Made by a program: the position numbers and the translations under genes. Of a stretch of DNA of 64,000 nucleotides, positions 44,190-53,988 are shown piece after piece. How positions within the stretch are numbered: position 1 is the first letter of the stretch; every line of letters begins with the position of its first letter. Source of the DNA: Tychonema sp. LEGE 07203 (lineage in GTDB: Bacteria > Cyanobacteriota > Cyanobacteriia > Cyanobacteriales > Microcoleaceae); NCBI RefSeq assembly GCF_015207285.1, contig NZ_JADEXD010000001.1, positions 62,001-126,000 on the forward strand, given 5' to 3'. The notes beneath the pieces were generated by a model. It did not search any database. It was not told the origin of the DNA and worked only from the letters and a program-made list of their open reading frames with translations.

Positions 44190-46598
44190 ATGGCTACAAA
44201 AACAGCATACCGAAGCCGAAGCCAGGGAAACTACATCACCCCTAACACAGCCGAGGGCAAGAAAATCCTCAACTACCTAAGAAATCGCTGCGAGAAAGCT
44301 TTAGATTACTGCCTGGAAAACGGACTCACCAGCGTAGAAGATTTTGCCGATGCAATTGAAGAACTAACGGAAGCAGACGGCAAACCTGGCATTAGCGTGG
44401 AGGTCAAGCACAACGGACTCGTCCTCAGTTTGAGCGATCGACCTGAGTACGGCTCTACCACAGGAAAGTACATGATGGAACACTTGGGAGAGCCCGACGA
44501 CAACCGATTTACTAAAACAGGAATTGAGGCGTTACTCGATTCGCCTCGAACTAAAACAAGGTCTAAAAAAGACAATTTACTAGATGAATTGGATGATGAG
44601 CAACCCTCCCCCAAGTCTAAATCTAAAGCGACCACCAAGTCTAAAAAAGACGATTTACTAAATGAATTGGAGGATGATGAACCCTCCTCCACGTCTAAAT
44701 CAAAAGCGGCAACCAAGTCTAAAAAAGACGATTTGCTAGATGAATTAGAGGATGATGAACCCTCGCGTCGCTCGAAATTTAAAGCCAATACCAAATCACA
44801 AAAAAATGAAATAGAAAGTTGGGAGGATGACGAGCCATCACCCCACTCTCAAACCCAAACTAGACCTCCCAAAGATGACCTAGAGGAGTTGGATTCGGAG
44901 GAACCACTGGTTAAATCTAAAGCCTTAAACCGCTCTCCGAGAAATCAACTAAGTGAGTTAGATGAGTTTGAAGTCAAAGAACCTCAACCTAAAGCTAAGC
45001 CTCAAACTAAAAGCCACCTTCAAAACTCTGAGCGAGAAGATTTGGAAGACGAAGAATTATCAGCTAAATCCCAAGCCAAAAGAAAACTTCAGACAGATGA
45101 AGCGGTAGAAGTTGCTGAATCCTTAGCACGCACACCTTCAAAAACCCGAACGAGCCAACAGCGACCTCAAGGCAAAAAATCAAACGACCAGAACATCGAT
45201 AGTATCCTCGATGCTGCTGTACAAGTTAGTGGTAGAACAGCCATTTCTGGAAGTGAGGTAGAAGGTACAACTGTCAGCGGCCTGAGCGGTCAAGTTGCGG
45301 TTCTCGCTACTCTGATGGGGAAAAAAGCAGCTTCTCAAATTATAGAAGCTGCTCTTGGGGCTGGAAAAGAGCGCCAAGTTGCCGGTATTGTCAAAAGGCT
45401 CCAAGCTCAAAGCCAGCGAGCTGACTCGCTCTCGCTGCGGGTTACCAACTTGGTTGAAGCGGATTCAGTTGCAGATGCAAGGGTCGAATCCGAAGCTTTA
45501 CCAATAGCTGAACCGAAGCCAGAACCGGAAGAAAACATCTTACCTGAACCGGATGCCGAATTTGTCTCAACACCCGCTATGCTCTTAGCTAAAGCTGTTA
45601 GCAAAGTCCACGGAAAAGTTGATAAAATTTCCGGTCGTGTGAGAGACAACAATTCTGAAAAAACGGCTTCTATTAAGATTGACACAGAGGCGAGTTTTGA
45701 AGAACAGCTCGTACAAATAAATGAAGCACTCAACCGACTTGAAAAGCGACTAGATACCCTAGAAGAGCGAATAGAAGCTTTAGAGAACAAACTTTCTCTT
45801 CAAAAAAGCGAGACAGGCGTTCAAGCTGGGGATGCAAAATTAGAACCGCCCGACAGCTCAACTCCATCCCTCAGCGACCAGTTCGTACAAAACGCAACAG
45901 AAATAGGTGAAAAAATTTCATTAGAATCAACAATCCCAGCTAACAACAGCGCTAGCGCTACTGCTAAAAAAATCACTGTGACAGCCCAAAATCTTACTCA
46001 GGACGCCCAACTTGCAGCAACACTGGCAAAAATTTACAGCCTAGCTGAAGAAGAAGCAAATGCGGAAGGCATTGCATTAGAAGACGGGGTTGATTTGGGA
46101 GAAGCAAAACTTTATGTAACAAATTTTGACTCCTCTACCGCTGTCAGCTTAAAAACTAAGGAAGGCGAGGAACTGTTTTCAGCAGTACAGGATAAAACTG
46201 GAGAATGGGAAGTTACAAACGACTTCCTGAAACCTGAAGAAAAAGAAGAACTCGACCGCTTAAAGATTTTTCAACAAGCTCTCAACCAAGAGCGACTAGC
46301 TGAAATGGTAAAGAGAAGCAATCAAGATGAAGTCAGCTTTACCGATTCCCAAGGCTCGCGCCTCGACTTTGAAGTCGAATTCAGCGATAAATCCAAGTCG
46401 AAGGGTACTGTCAAAGGCTTTAACTCTCACAGCGAGATAGTTTTTGAGGCCAGCCTCCAAAAAGGTAATCTTGAGGTACTTCTGTGCGACATTCCACCAG
46501 AAGTAGTTGAAAATCTCCTCTCCCAACAGCAACTTGCTCCAAGCCAGAACTCCAACAAGCAGGAAGCTAAAAAAACTGAGGTGGAGATGGAAATTTGA
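44190..46598 (+). CDS. 802-aa protein with charged repeats and coiled coil, unknown
   Basis: The N-terminal ~110 residues form a small domain (NTAEGKKILNYLRNRCEKALDYC). Next comes a tandem-repeat region where a 26-residue unit (KKDDLLDELEDDEPSS plus a SKSKA stretch) occurs three times with later degenerate copies. The middle is alanine-rich with GQVAVLATLMGKKAASQI. A heptad coiled coil follows (ALNRLEKRLDTLEERIEALE, about 510-535), and the end looks like two mixed alpha/beta domains. No catalytic motif is seen. Its place between the polymerase-like protein and the T4SS genes suggests a structural or DNA-handling role in transfer. Confidence 0.75.
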   Translation: MATKTAYRSRSQGNYITPNTAEGKKILNYLRNRCEKALDYCLENGLTSVEDFADAIEELTEADGKPGISVEVKHNGLVLSLSDRPEYGSTTGKYMMEHLGEPDDNRFTKTGIEALLDSPRTKTRSKKDNLLDELDDEQPSPKSKSKATTKSKKDDLLNELEDDEPSSTSKSKAATKSKKDDLLDELEDDEPSRRSKFKANTKSQKNEIESWEDDEPSPHSQTQTRPPKDDLEELDSEEPLVKSKALNRSPRNQLSELDEFEVKEPQPKAKPQTKSHLQNSEREDLEDEELSAKSQAKRKLQTDEAVEVAESLARTPSKTRTSQQRPQGKKSNDQNIDSILDAAVQVSGRTAISGSEVEGTTVSGLSGQVAVLATLMGKKAASQIIEAALGAGKERQVAGIVKRLQAQSQRADSLSLRVTNLVEADSVADARVESEALPIAEPKPEPEENILPEPDAEFVSTPAMLLAKAVSKVHGKVDKISGRVRDNNSEKTASIKIDTEASFEEQLVQINEALNRLEKRLDTLEERIEALENKLSLQKSETGVQAGDAKLEPPDSSTPSLSDQFVQNATEIGEKISLESTIPANNSASATAKKITVTAQNLTQDAQLAATLAKIYSLAEEEANAEGIALEDGVDLGEAKLYVTNFDSSTAVSLKTKEGEELFSAVQDKTGEWEVTNDFLKPEEKEELDRLKIFQQALNQERLAEMVKRSNQDEVSFTDSQGSRLDFEVEFSDKSKSKGTVKGFNSHSEIVFEASLQKGNLEVLLCDIPPEVVENLLSQQQLAPSQNSNKQEAKKTEVEMEI
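44562..44795 (+). repeat. 78-bp tandem repeat in the 802-aa gene
   Basis: Three copies of a 78-bp unit start at 44562, 44640 and 44718, each opening TCTAAAAAAGAC. The period is 26 codons. They alternate Lys/Ser-rich with Asp/Glu-rich stretches. Confidence 0.85.
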
Positions 46599-46617
46599 AA
46601 TAAGTTATTTCACTTGC

Positions 46618-46637
46618 ACCCTCCAAATGGAGGGGGT
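46618..46637. promoter_or_regulatory. Palindromic element (copy 4 of 4)
   Basis: ACCCTCCAAATGGAGGGGGT followed by AATTGTCAC. It lies 98 bp before the next gene's ATG. Confidence 0.65.
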
Positions 46638-46734
46638 AATTGTCACTATATAAAATCACCGTATTTGGTGATTTTGCAGGTATTAGATACCACTTAAATT
46701 GGCATTAAAGCACTAAATTTATCAAGAGAGTGAC

Positions 46735-47346
46735 ATGGCTACTTACTTAGACCAAACAAGAAATGAACGAAACCGCAACTCATTATCACGCTGGTTAAAA
46801 CAACAGAAAATCAAACGGGGCGACCTTCCATTCCTCGGCATTTGCCTAGCCTCACTCATCTACTTCAGCATTCATGACCCGCTCTTAATTGCGACTTTAG
46901 GCTGCTCCAGCATTGTGTTTTTGAGTTTATGGCACATCACTAGAGCTATTCCCATTGTAGAGCGATACATTGGCTGCAAAATTCGCTTTTGGCACATTGC
47001 CACTACCATTATCACCTCTACTGCGCTTTGCTCCGTACTCGATTCCCCAGCTAACGCCCTCTTCCTCTCCGGCTTAGAAGAATTTATGCAAGAACTCGCA
47101 GAAGGAGCCTCTTCAGCAGGAGGCGAAGCTATTGATGCCGAAGTCATCGAACTGATTTTTAACTTAATACGCGGAGCCTTTCTTTTGTTAGTAGCAGCCG
47201 CTTCTCTTTTCGCCTACAACCAAGCACAACAAGGTAATGACTGGAGACCAATTGTTACCCAAGTTGCCTTAGCCTTTGCCATTGTAATTGCCGTTGACGT
47301 AATAACTTTTCTGTTTGTTGGCAATGGCGGAGGTGGAGGAGCTTAG
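46735..47346 (+). CDS. Membrane protein of the transfer region, unknown
   Basis: The 203-aa protein has a basic N-terminus and at least four hydrophobic segments (about residues 33-50, 55-72, 85-100, 135-160, 175-197), with an acidic loop rich in Ala/Glu/Gly (EEFMQELAEGASSAGGEAID). It ends in a glycine run (GNGGGGGA). It precedes the VirB4-like ATPase. A pilin or small inner-membrane T4SS subunit is plausible from size and position, but the sequence does not match VirB2 or VirB3 clearly. Confidence 0.65.
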   Translation: MATYLDQTRNERNRNSLSRWLKQQKIKRGDLPFLGICLASLIYFSIHDPLLIATLGCSSIVFLSLWHITRAIPIVERYIGCKIRFWHIATTIITSTALCSVLDSPANALFLSGLEEFMQELAEGASSAGGEAIDAEVIELIFNLIRGAFLLLVAAASLFAYNQAQQGNDWRPIVTQVALAFAIVIAVDVITFLFVGNGGGGGA

Positions 47347-47657
47347 GGAAGAATGGGAAGGGGAAGAAGAAGGGGAAGGGGAAGGATAAATTTTCTAGTT
47401 TTGAGTTAAACCTTCTTCTCTTACTGATCAAAAATCATCTCGCTTGCGTTGAGAAGAACGTGATTTTACTCAACTTGTTCCACCCTTCCTATTCTTTTAA
47501 TTAGGAACACTGAATACTAGATGTTAATAGCTAACAATCCCCTCTATTTTTTCTTCCCTTCCCCCTCCCTTCCCAACACAAATTAGTAGCGATTAAAACT
47601 AATAACAACCTGCCTTTCCCTTGCCTTCCCCTTCCCCTTCCCCTTCCCCTTATTACC
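47347..47657. other. Intergenic region with polypurine and polypyrimidine blocks
   Basis: Directly after the upstream stop lies a run built from GGGGAAG units (47350-47390). Its complement, built from CTTCCCC units, occurs at 47555-47650 next to the VirB4-like start. The two blocks could pair as an inverted repeat or form triplex-prone DNA. No gene is seen. Confidence 0.6.
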
Positions 47658-50600
47658 ATGCTTAAAGACCCAGATAAAGACTTTATTTCCATCAACAAAA
47701 TTCTCGGAAAACAAGCCAGCATCGGCATCATTCCAGCGGAACAGCTAATTCCCTGGATGCTAATCACTGTAATTTCCTACATCCTCACCAACGGCCTATT
47801 CAGCTTAGGAATGCCTTGGTTTTTCATCACTACTTTCTGGCTAATTGTAAGCTGGTGGCTCCTGACAGGTAACAAACCTCACCTTTTTGTAGACAGGTTT
47901 AGACCTCCGCCGGGGAATGAGTGGTACAACGGTAATCTTTTATACCTTTCTCCCGTTCCCCAACACCGACCAAACCCAATTCGCCACCGAATCAGCGATT
48001 CACAAGTCCGAGTCAAACTTAAACCCAAAGTTGCTCCCACTCAACAAGGAGGTAACAGCCGACTTATGCCCTTCCAAAACTACCAAAACCTCCTGTGTTT
48101 AGTCACTATCAAAAAGGATAATCGAGAAGTTTCTGGTTACTTACTGAATGAAGGCAGTCAATACCAAATTGTATTCGGATTCGAGACGGCTGGCTTTCAC
48201 AACATTCTCTACCGCCATGAAGTAAACAATGCAGCCACCGCCTTAGAAGAAGGGCTAAAAGACATTCCCCCAGGCGAAAAAATGACCTTTCACACTGGCT
48301 GCTACAGCAGCGATTGCCTTCGCCAACAACAGTTAACTGAATTGGCTGACAACTGTCACCTCAAACCCATTTCTGTACTCGTTCGTAACGAACAGAAACG
48401 CATTCAAGAACTCAACTTAGCAGGTACCAGACAACTGTGGAACCAAACTATTTTCTGCACTTGGACATTCAACGCTCAATCTGGCTCCAAATCCAACGAC
48501 CCTCTGAGTAAATTCATCAATGGAATTATCAACACAGCCAACAGCATTGCTGCACAATTTACAGGCAACCAGCGCATCTACTCTGAACGCTTTTACAAAC
48601 AACTGCTGCTCGACGCTTTCGAGCAAGGCTATATCCGGTGGGAACTCTTGCTAAACACCAAAATTGGACTGGAAATTCAACCCATGAATGCCCAAGCATT
48701 GTGGGGATGGCTGTGGCAAAAATTCAACAGCGCACCCGTACCCCCTATTCCCCAACTTCTCACCTTAAAAGAAACCGCGTCGGACTACAAACTAACCGAA
48801 ACCCTCAACAGTCACAAACACGCCTGCACCATTTTAATTGAAGGTATGAGCGGCCGTTCGAGCTGCCCGGAACACAGAAAAGCTAGCTCACGCATTTTGC
48901 TTCCCGGCAGAAACGCAGAATGCGGCGTGCTAACAATGGAAGAGGGCCCCGGCGGCTGGCTCAATACTAGAGAACAACTGCAATGGCTCTGGAAAATTAT
49001 GAGCAACAGCTACGTCCGCGATACTGAAGCCGTTGTCGAAATTAGCGCCGCTCCCAACTTTATTATTCAAGACAACTTAGCAAGGCAAGCTAAACAATCA
49101 AAAAGTGCCAAAAAACGCGCTTTAGAAAAAGGTCAAGGTCGCGATGTAGGAGCAGAAGTCAAACAGGAAGAATCCTTTGAAGCCCAGAAAAAAATGTACA
49201 AAGGTGCAAGAGCAATTCACGCTGCTGTCACCTTCTTAGTCTACCGACCAACGCCGGAGCAACTAACACACGCTTGCCAAATGCTCTCCCACAGCTTCGG
49301 CTCTGCCAAGGTATTAAGAGAGCGCAACATTGCTTGGCAACTGTGGCTAGAAACTTTGCCCATTACTGTAAGCTGGCTGTTGCACAGTAGTTCGCTAATT
49401 AACGAACGCCGCCTCACCTTAGACACCGAAACTGTCCCCGGTATTTTGCCCTTAACTGCTGTAAGGGACATCGACTCAAAAGGAGTTGAATTCATCACCA
49501 AAGGCGGCAAACCCGTGTACGTTGACCTCATGCACAACCAAACCAGCCGCGCTGTCATAACAGGCGAGTCTGGTTCCGGTAAAAGTGTTTTGGGATGGCG
49601 ATTTGCAGCCGATGCAATAGCCGCTAATATCCCAGTAGTCGGTATGGACATCTCAGCAGGAAGCGGCAGTACCTTTGAGACAGCAGTAAAACTGTTAGGC
49701 GACGACGGTGCGTACTACGACATTACCTCTGGCAGCTCGAATCTACTCGAAATACCCGATTTGAGGCGTTTTGACAGAGAAGAGCGATCGCGCCGACTAG
49801 ACCAATGGAAAGAGTTTATCAGAAAAGCGCTGACTATTATCAGCATGGGTAAAGTCCGCGACCCAAAATTAGCGCAGCGAGTCGATGCCATTTTGCTGCT
49901 AACTCTGAAAAAATTTCTGGAAGACCCAGACATTATCGAGCGCTACAATACTGCCTTTGAAAAAGGCTGGAAATCGACCGCGTGGCAAGAAATGCCAACC
50001 CTCACAAACCTTCTGAAATTCTGCACAAAAGAGCAACTAAACCTACAAAACTTTACCGACTTCGACCGCATTGCCATCAACCAAATTATCACTCAATGCA
50101 ACGCATTACTAGCGTCACCTTTAGGGAAAGCAATTGGCAGACCGAGTACATTTTCACCCGAACCCGCTGTTAAGTTTTTTGCCCTTAGCGGTCTGGGCAA
50201 CGAACAAGACCAGTATTTAATGGCCATTAACGCCCACGCTGCTTGCATTCGCAACGCACTTTCTCACCCTAAAAGCTTATTTATCGGAGACGAACTTTCG
50301 ATTTTGTTTAAAAAAGACGGATTTGCTGAAGTAGTAGGCGAACTCTGTGCAGTGGGTAGAAAGAATGGCATTTCAGTGCTCTTGCTATCCCAAGATATCG
50401 ACAGTATTTGCGATTGTAGTGCGGGAACTATGATTATGCAAAACATGGTGTATCGAATTACCGGAAGATTGACATCAAACGGAGCCACTTCTTGGATCAA
50501 AAATTTGGGATATCCGGCTGAAATTATTAGCCAAAATGCCACAGAAGCTTTCCTTCCCAGAGCTGCCGACCTTTATTCCAATTGGCTAATTGAAAAAGGA

Positions 50601-50861
50601 GGTCGTTTCTGGCAAAGCCGATACTATCCAGGCGAAATGATATTAGCAAGTGTGGCTAACAATCAAGCTGAATTGATGGCTCGCGCACGAGTGATGGCTC
50701 AATATCCCAATACGTTAAAAGGGCAACTGCTAGCACTCAAACAATTTGCCTCTGAATATGTACAAGCCGTTAAAGAAGGGCGTTCATTAACCCATATTGG
50801 CAAGAATGCAGTCACTGATATCAATGGACACAAATCCCCTCAAGACCTTATTGCTAGCTAG
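47658..50861 (+). CDS. VirB4-family conjugation ATPase
   Basis: VirB4 energises assembly of the type IV secretion channel. The 1067-aa protein has two hydrophobic segments near its N-terminus (about 32-75), in the manner of VirB3-VirB4 or TraC-like fusions. A long middle domain follows, then the ATPase core: Walker A G636-ESGSGKS643, VGMDISAGSGSTF, Walker B LFIGDELSIL, and the VGRKNGISVLLLSQDI strand. The end is a helical tail. It is longer than typical VirB4 (about 800 aa), largely through the N-terminal and middle regions. The signal-peptide gene follows 14 nt later, indicating an operon. Confidence 0.9.
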   Translation: MLKDPDKDFISINKILGKQASIGIIPAEQLIPWMLITVISYILTNGLFSLGMPWFFITTFWLIVSWWLLTGNKPHLFVDRFRPPPGNEWYNGNLLYLSPVPQHRPNPIRHRISDSQVRVKLKPKVAPTQQGGNSRLMPFQNYQNLLCLVTIKKDNREVSGYLLNEGSQYQIVFGFETAGFHNILYRHEVNNAATALEEGLKDIPPGEKMTFHTGCYSSDCLRQQQLTELADNCHLKPISVLVRNEQKRIQELNLAGTRQLWNQTIFCTWTFNAQSGSKSNDPLSKFINGIINTANSIAAQFTGNQRIYSERFYKQLLLDAFEQGYIRWELLLNTKIGLEIQPMNAQALWGWLWQKFNSAPVPPIPQLLTLKETASDYKLTETLNSHKHACTILIEGMSGRSSCPEHRKASSRILLPGRNAECGVLTMEEGPGGWLNTREQLQWLWKIMSNSYVRDTEAVVEISAAPNFIIQDNLARQAKQSKSAKKRALEKGQGRDVGAEVKQEESFEAQKKMYKGARAIHAAVTFLVYRPTPEQLTHACQMLSHSFGSAKVLRERNIAWQLWLETLPITVSWLLHSSSLINERRLTLDTETVPGILPLTAVRDIDSKGVEFITKGGKPVYVDLMHNQTSRAVITGESGSGKSVLGWRFAADAIAANIPVVGMDISAGSGSTFETAVKLLGDDGAYYDITSGSSNLLEIPDLRRFDREERSRRLDQWKEFIRKALTIISMGKVRDPKLAQRVDAILLLTLKKFLEDPDIIERYNTAFEKGWKSTAWQEMPTLTNLLKFCTKEQLNLQNFTDFDRIAINQIITQCNALLASPLGKAIGRPSTFSPEPAVKFFALSGLGNEQDQYLMAINAHAACIRNALSHPKSLFIGDELSILFKKDGFAEVVGELCAVGRKNGISVLLLSQDIDSICDCSAGTMIMQNMVYRITGRLTSNGATSWIKNLGYPAEIISQNATEAFLPRAADLYSNWLIEKGGRFWQSRYYPGEMILASVANNQAELMARARVMAQYPNTLKGQLLALKQFASEYVQAVKEGRSLTHIGKNAVTDINGHKSPQDLIAS

Positions 50862-50875
50862 ACGGAGAAAAACCG

Positions 50876-51871
50876 ATGAAATCACCGAAATTTCTTGTTA
50901 AACTTGCCCTCGGCATTCCTGCAATTTGGCTGAGCTTAATACTAAATTCTGTTGAAGCAAAAGCTCAAACCTCTGACAGCAATCCGACTGCAACACAGCT
51001 TCCCACCTCAAACAATCCATCGGGCAGCACTTTCAACCGCTCCAGCTTCACAGTTCCCAATCAACAAATAGAAAGCCAAATCCAACAATCAGCTAATAAC
51101 TTCTTGAGCAACCAGAAAGAAATAGGAGGTATAGAAAACACAATTAGCGACATAACAGGCGAAATTTCCGATACCATCTCCACCATCTCCGACAGCATCT
51201 CAGGCATCTGGGACAATTTGTTAAATAAAGTCGAAAAATTTAGCAGTGAAATAGAGTCAACCCTCTCTTCATTCCTGGGAGAATTGAAAGTTCCAGACCT
51301 AAAAGAAGCAGTTAAAAGCATAATGGACGGCAACACCTCCGAAAGCGAAGGGACAAAACTATCCGCTGCTTTAGAGAAGAGACCGCAAGATTCTTACAGC
51401 CTCAAAGAGAATACCGCAGAACTCGCAGAAAGAGAAAGTGCTGTCAGTGAAGCCAATAAAGCCACTCTCAGTAAAGAAGCTCAACAAAAGCAAGCTCAGA
51501 TGAAAGAAATTGTCCAGCAGAACGTAGAGCAAACTGATCGCGAGAGCCAAAATTCAATGGAATTGGGTGCTGATTCAGAAGGTCAAGATGTCACACAGAA
51601 CATTATGAGAAACATATCTCAACAAAGTGCGATCGCAGCTAAGCAAGCAGCCTTATCAGCAGAAAATCAAAGTGCCTTAGTCATGCAGGGCCAGCAAGCT
51701 CAAATCGATCGCAGTTTTGCCAACATTCTCAACGCTCAACAAGCTGAAGAACTCAACGAAATTAACACAGCCCAGAGACGGCAAGATGCTGCGGCTGCTA
51801 CAGCTTCTTCTACTCAAGCCGGACTGTTTCAAATGCCGGGAGGCATCACCCTGGGGGCAAGCGAAGACTGA
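50876..51871 (+). CDS. Exported coiled-coil protein of the T4SS operon
   Basis: The 331-aa protein has a signal peptide (LALGIPAIWLSLILNSVEAKA, cleavage after AKA). The mature chain is low-hydrophobicity, Gln/Ser/Glu-rich and mainly helical, with heptad-like stretches (IENTISDITGEISDTISTIS) and an alanine/glutamine-rich tail. VirB5-like or TrbJ-like pilus-tip or periplasmic proteins have this composition and this position between VirB4 and VirB6. Sequence alone does not prove the match. The next gene starts 23 nt after its stop. Confidence 0.65.
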   Translation: MKSPKFLVKLALGIPAIWLSLILNSVEAKAQTSDSNPTATQLPTSNNPSGSTFNRSSFTVPNQQIESQIQQSANNFLSNQKEIGGIENTISDITGEISDTISTISDSISGIWDNLLNKVEKFSSEIESTLSSFLGELKVPDLKEAVKSIMDGNTSESEGTKLSAALEKRPQDSYSLKENTAELAERESAVSEANKATLSKEAQQKQAQMKEIVQQNVEQTDRESQNSMELGADSEGQDVTQNIMRNISQQSAIAAKQAALSAENQSALVMQGQQAQIDRSFANILNAQQAEELNEINTAQRRQDAAAATASSTQAGLFQMPGGITLGASED

Positions 51872-51894
51872 AATCACAACAAGGAGACACCGCG

Positions 51895-52980
51895 ATGCTG
51901 ACACAACTAATAGCCCAAACTAGCACAGCAGGACAAGCCCTGGACACTCTATCTGACGCCATAGAAGTCTCTCAAAAAACCGTCGAATCGTGGAATTTAG
52001 TTTGGTTTAACACCTTCAACACTCAAGAATCCTCTCTCTGGATTGCCTTAGTCAAACTAGGACTAATTCTGGCGGGAATATCTGTTACTTACCTCGCTGT
52101 CACCAGTGGCAAAGAAATCATCGAAAAACAGTCTTGGTCAGAGCTAGTAGCCATGTTTATCTGGCCCCTCGTAATTGTAGTATTTCTCAGCAACAACGGT
52201 AAAGTCTTAGCTGAAAGCGTCAAATTCATCAAAGCTGTAGGCAGCACTCAAGTTCAAGAAATTATGAAAATTCAAGTCGGAGAAATGACCTTCAGAACGG
52301 CCCTGAGCGACGTTAACCTTACCAGTGCTGGAAAAGAAGAGATTGAGAAACTCTACAGCGAATGTCAGGGCAAAGTTGGATCAGCTTTAGTGGAATGTTG
52401 GAACAGCAAAAAACAGCCAGCTCAACAAATCCTCCAGGCAGCCGAACAGCAAAATGGAGGACCTCTCAAAAGCTTGCAGCGATTTGTCGAAAACTTAGGC
52501 AATGTTGCCAATCTTCAGGATATAGGAAATGGCGATTTTGCAGGACAAGTTTTTAGGTCTACTGTCTTGCCCATCATTCGCTTAATTCTTAGAGCAGTAC
52601 AGTGGGCATTTCTCAATATTTTAGAAGCAGCCTTGTTGCTAACAGCTTTATTCGGACCTCTGGCAATGGGTTTGTCGCTGCTGCCGCTGCAAGGAAAACC
52701 AATCTGGGCTTGGCTAATAGGATTTATGTCGTTATTTGGAGTGCAATTGGGGTACAACATCGTCGTTGGATTAGTCGCTGTAGTGATTGTCAAATCCGAT
52801 GCAGAGTTAGTTACAGATATCGCCTTTTTATTCTTTTTAGCTGTGTTTTCTCCCGTTCTAGCCGTGTTAATAGCCAAGGGTGGTGGAACTGCTTTGTACA
52901 GTGCGATCGCCAATAGCACCAAACAGCTTACAGATATTGCCAGTAACGCGATCGGCGTTATTGCGGGAAAACTGATCTAG
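51895..52980 (+). CDS. VirB6/TrbL-like polytopic membrane protein
   Basis: The 361-aa protein begins in an unusual short hydrophilic stretch and has about eight hydrophobic segments, arranged as two groups separated by a soluble loop of ~120 residues (about 110-220). The last group holds the long LEAALLLTALFGPLAMGLSL and AFLFFLAVFSPVLAVLIAKG helices. This arrangement is typical of VirB6/TrbL, the inner-membrane channel component. Family membership is by architecture and position. A CAA-GGAGA ribosome site precedes the ATG. Confidence 0.78.
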   Translation: MLTQLIAQTSTAGQALDTLSDAIEVSQKTVESWNLVWFNTFNTQESSLWIALVKLGLILAGISVTYLAVTSGKEIIEKQSWSELVAMFIWPLVIVVFLSNNGKVLAESVKFIKAVGSTQVQEIMKIQVGEMTFRTALSDVNLTSAGKEEIEKLYSECQGKVGSALVECWNSKKQPAQQILQAAEQQNGGPLKSLQRFVENLGNVANLQDIGNGDFAGQVFRSTVLPIIRLILRAVQWAFLNILEAALLLTALFGPLAMGLSLLPLQGKPIWAWLIGFMSLFGVQLGYNIVVGLVAVVIVKSDAELVTDIAFLFFLAVFSPVLAVLIAKGGGTALYSAIANSTKQLTDIASNAIGVIAGKLI

Positions 52981-53111
52981 GGGAAGGAAATTCCGATAGC
53001 TTTTTCTTCACCGAACCGAGTTGTTACTCACTACTCAAACCCAGTTTCCCAATCCATTCCCTCCCTATCTCCCTATTCTCTATCCCCCATCTCCCCATCC
53101 CCTTCGATAAT

Positions 53112-53819
53112 ATGAAATTTCCACAATCACAACCCTTACTCCCTGAATCTAAAAACACCTTAGCCTTGTGCTTTGTTCTACTAACAAGCTTTGTTTTCCT
53201 CCTGACAATTACTGTTTTAGTGAATACAGTCAGTTTGAGAGCCTTATCTCAAAGAAAAGTTACCTTTGTCCAGTTAAAAGACGGAACCGCAGCACGAATT
53301 TCAGAACAAGATGAACTGTACAGAGAGCCGAAAATTATCCAAAATTTTGTATCCAGTTGGGTAAATTTAACCTGGGCTTGGTCAGGCAAAATTCCCGGCA
53401 CAAATGACCCCGACCCCGGCATTAAAGTTAAAGGCAGTACCCAAGTTCCTACAACTGCTTGGATGGGCTCCTTGATGATGGAATCAGAGTTTGGTAAAGC
53501 TTCCCTGGTCGAACTTGCCAAACTCGTTCCCAACACCATCTATTCAGGAAAAACCCGCTCTGGAGTCTATATCTCTCACATCTCAGAACCCAGAGAAATA
53601 AAAAGAGGTGTTTGGGAAATAGATGTAATTGCTACTCGCGTAGTGCTGGAACAAGGCATTGGAGAAAGCCGAGAACAGTTTAATCGAACTTTCACCGTCA
53701 AAGCCGTAGAAATTCCCAAATCCCCTCTCAAAGAAAACGCTAATGAATTAGAGAAGACTATTCACTCTTTGAGAGCAGCCGGATTAGAAATTTCCCGAAT
53801 TGTCGAATTCAAACCATAG
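53112..53819 (+). CDS. VirB8/TraE-like inner-membrane protein
   Basis: The 235-aa protein has a short cytoplasmic start, one membrane segment (about residues 15-42, LALCFVLLTSFVFLLTITVL) and a periplasmic domain of mixed alpha/beta composition. Recognisable stretches are YREPKIIQNFVSSWVNLTW and the final FNRTFTVKAVEIPKSP. This bitopic layout with an NTF2-like periplasmic domain fits VirB8/TraE. It lies between the VirB6- and VirB10-like genes. The match is by architecture. Confidence 0.75.
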   Translation: MKFPQSQPLLPESKNTLALCFVLLTSFVFLLTITVLVNTVSLRALSQRKVTFVQLKDGTAARISEQDELYREPKIIQNFVSSWVNLTWAWSGKIPGTNDPDPGIKVKGSTQVPTTAWMGSLMMESEFGKASLVELAKLVPNTIYSGKTRSGVYISHISEPREIKRGVWEIDVIATRVVLEQGIGESREQFNRTFTVKAVEIPKSPLKENANELEKTIHSLRAAGLEISRIVEFKP

Positions 53820-53988
53820 AAGAGGAAAGAGACATGGAAAGGGGACGAACCGGCAAGTGGGTAAATTTAAAAACCTACCGTAAAAACTAAATAATTTAAA
53901 CATTTAGTATGTTTAATCCCTTTGCTTGAAGTCTTCTCTCTTTGCTTTTTTATGGACAGTTAAACACAACACATTCAACTCTAAAGCC

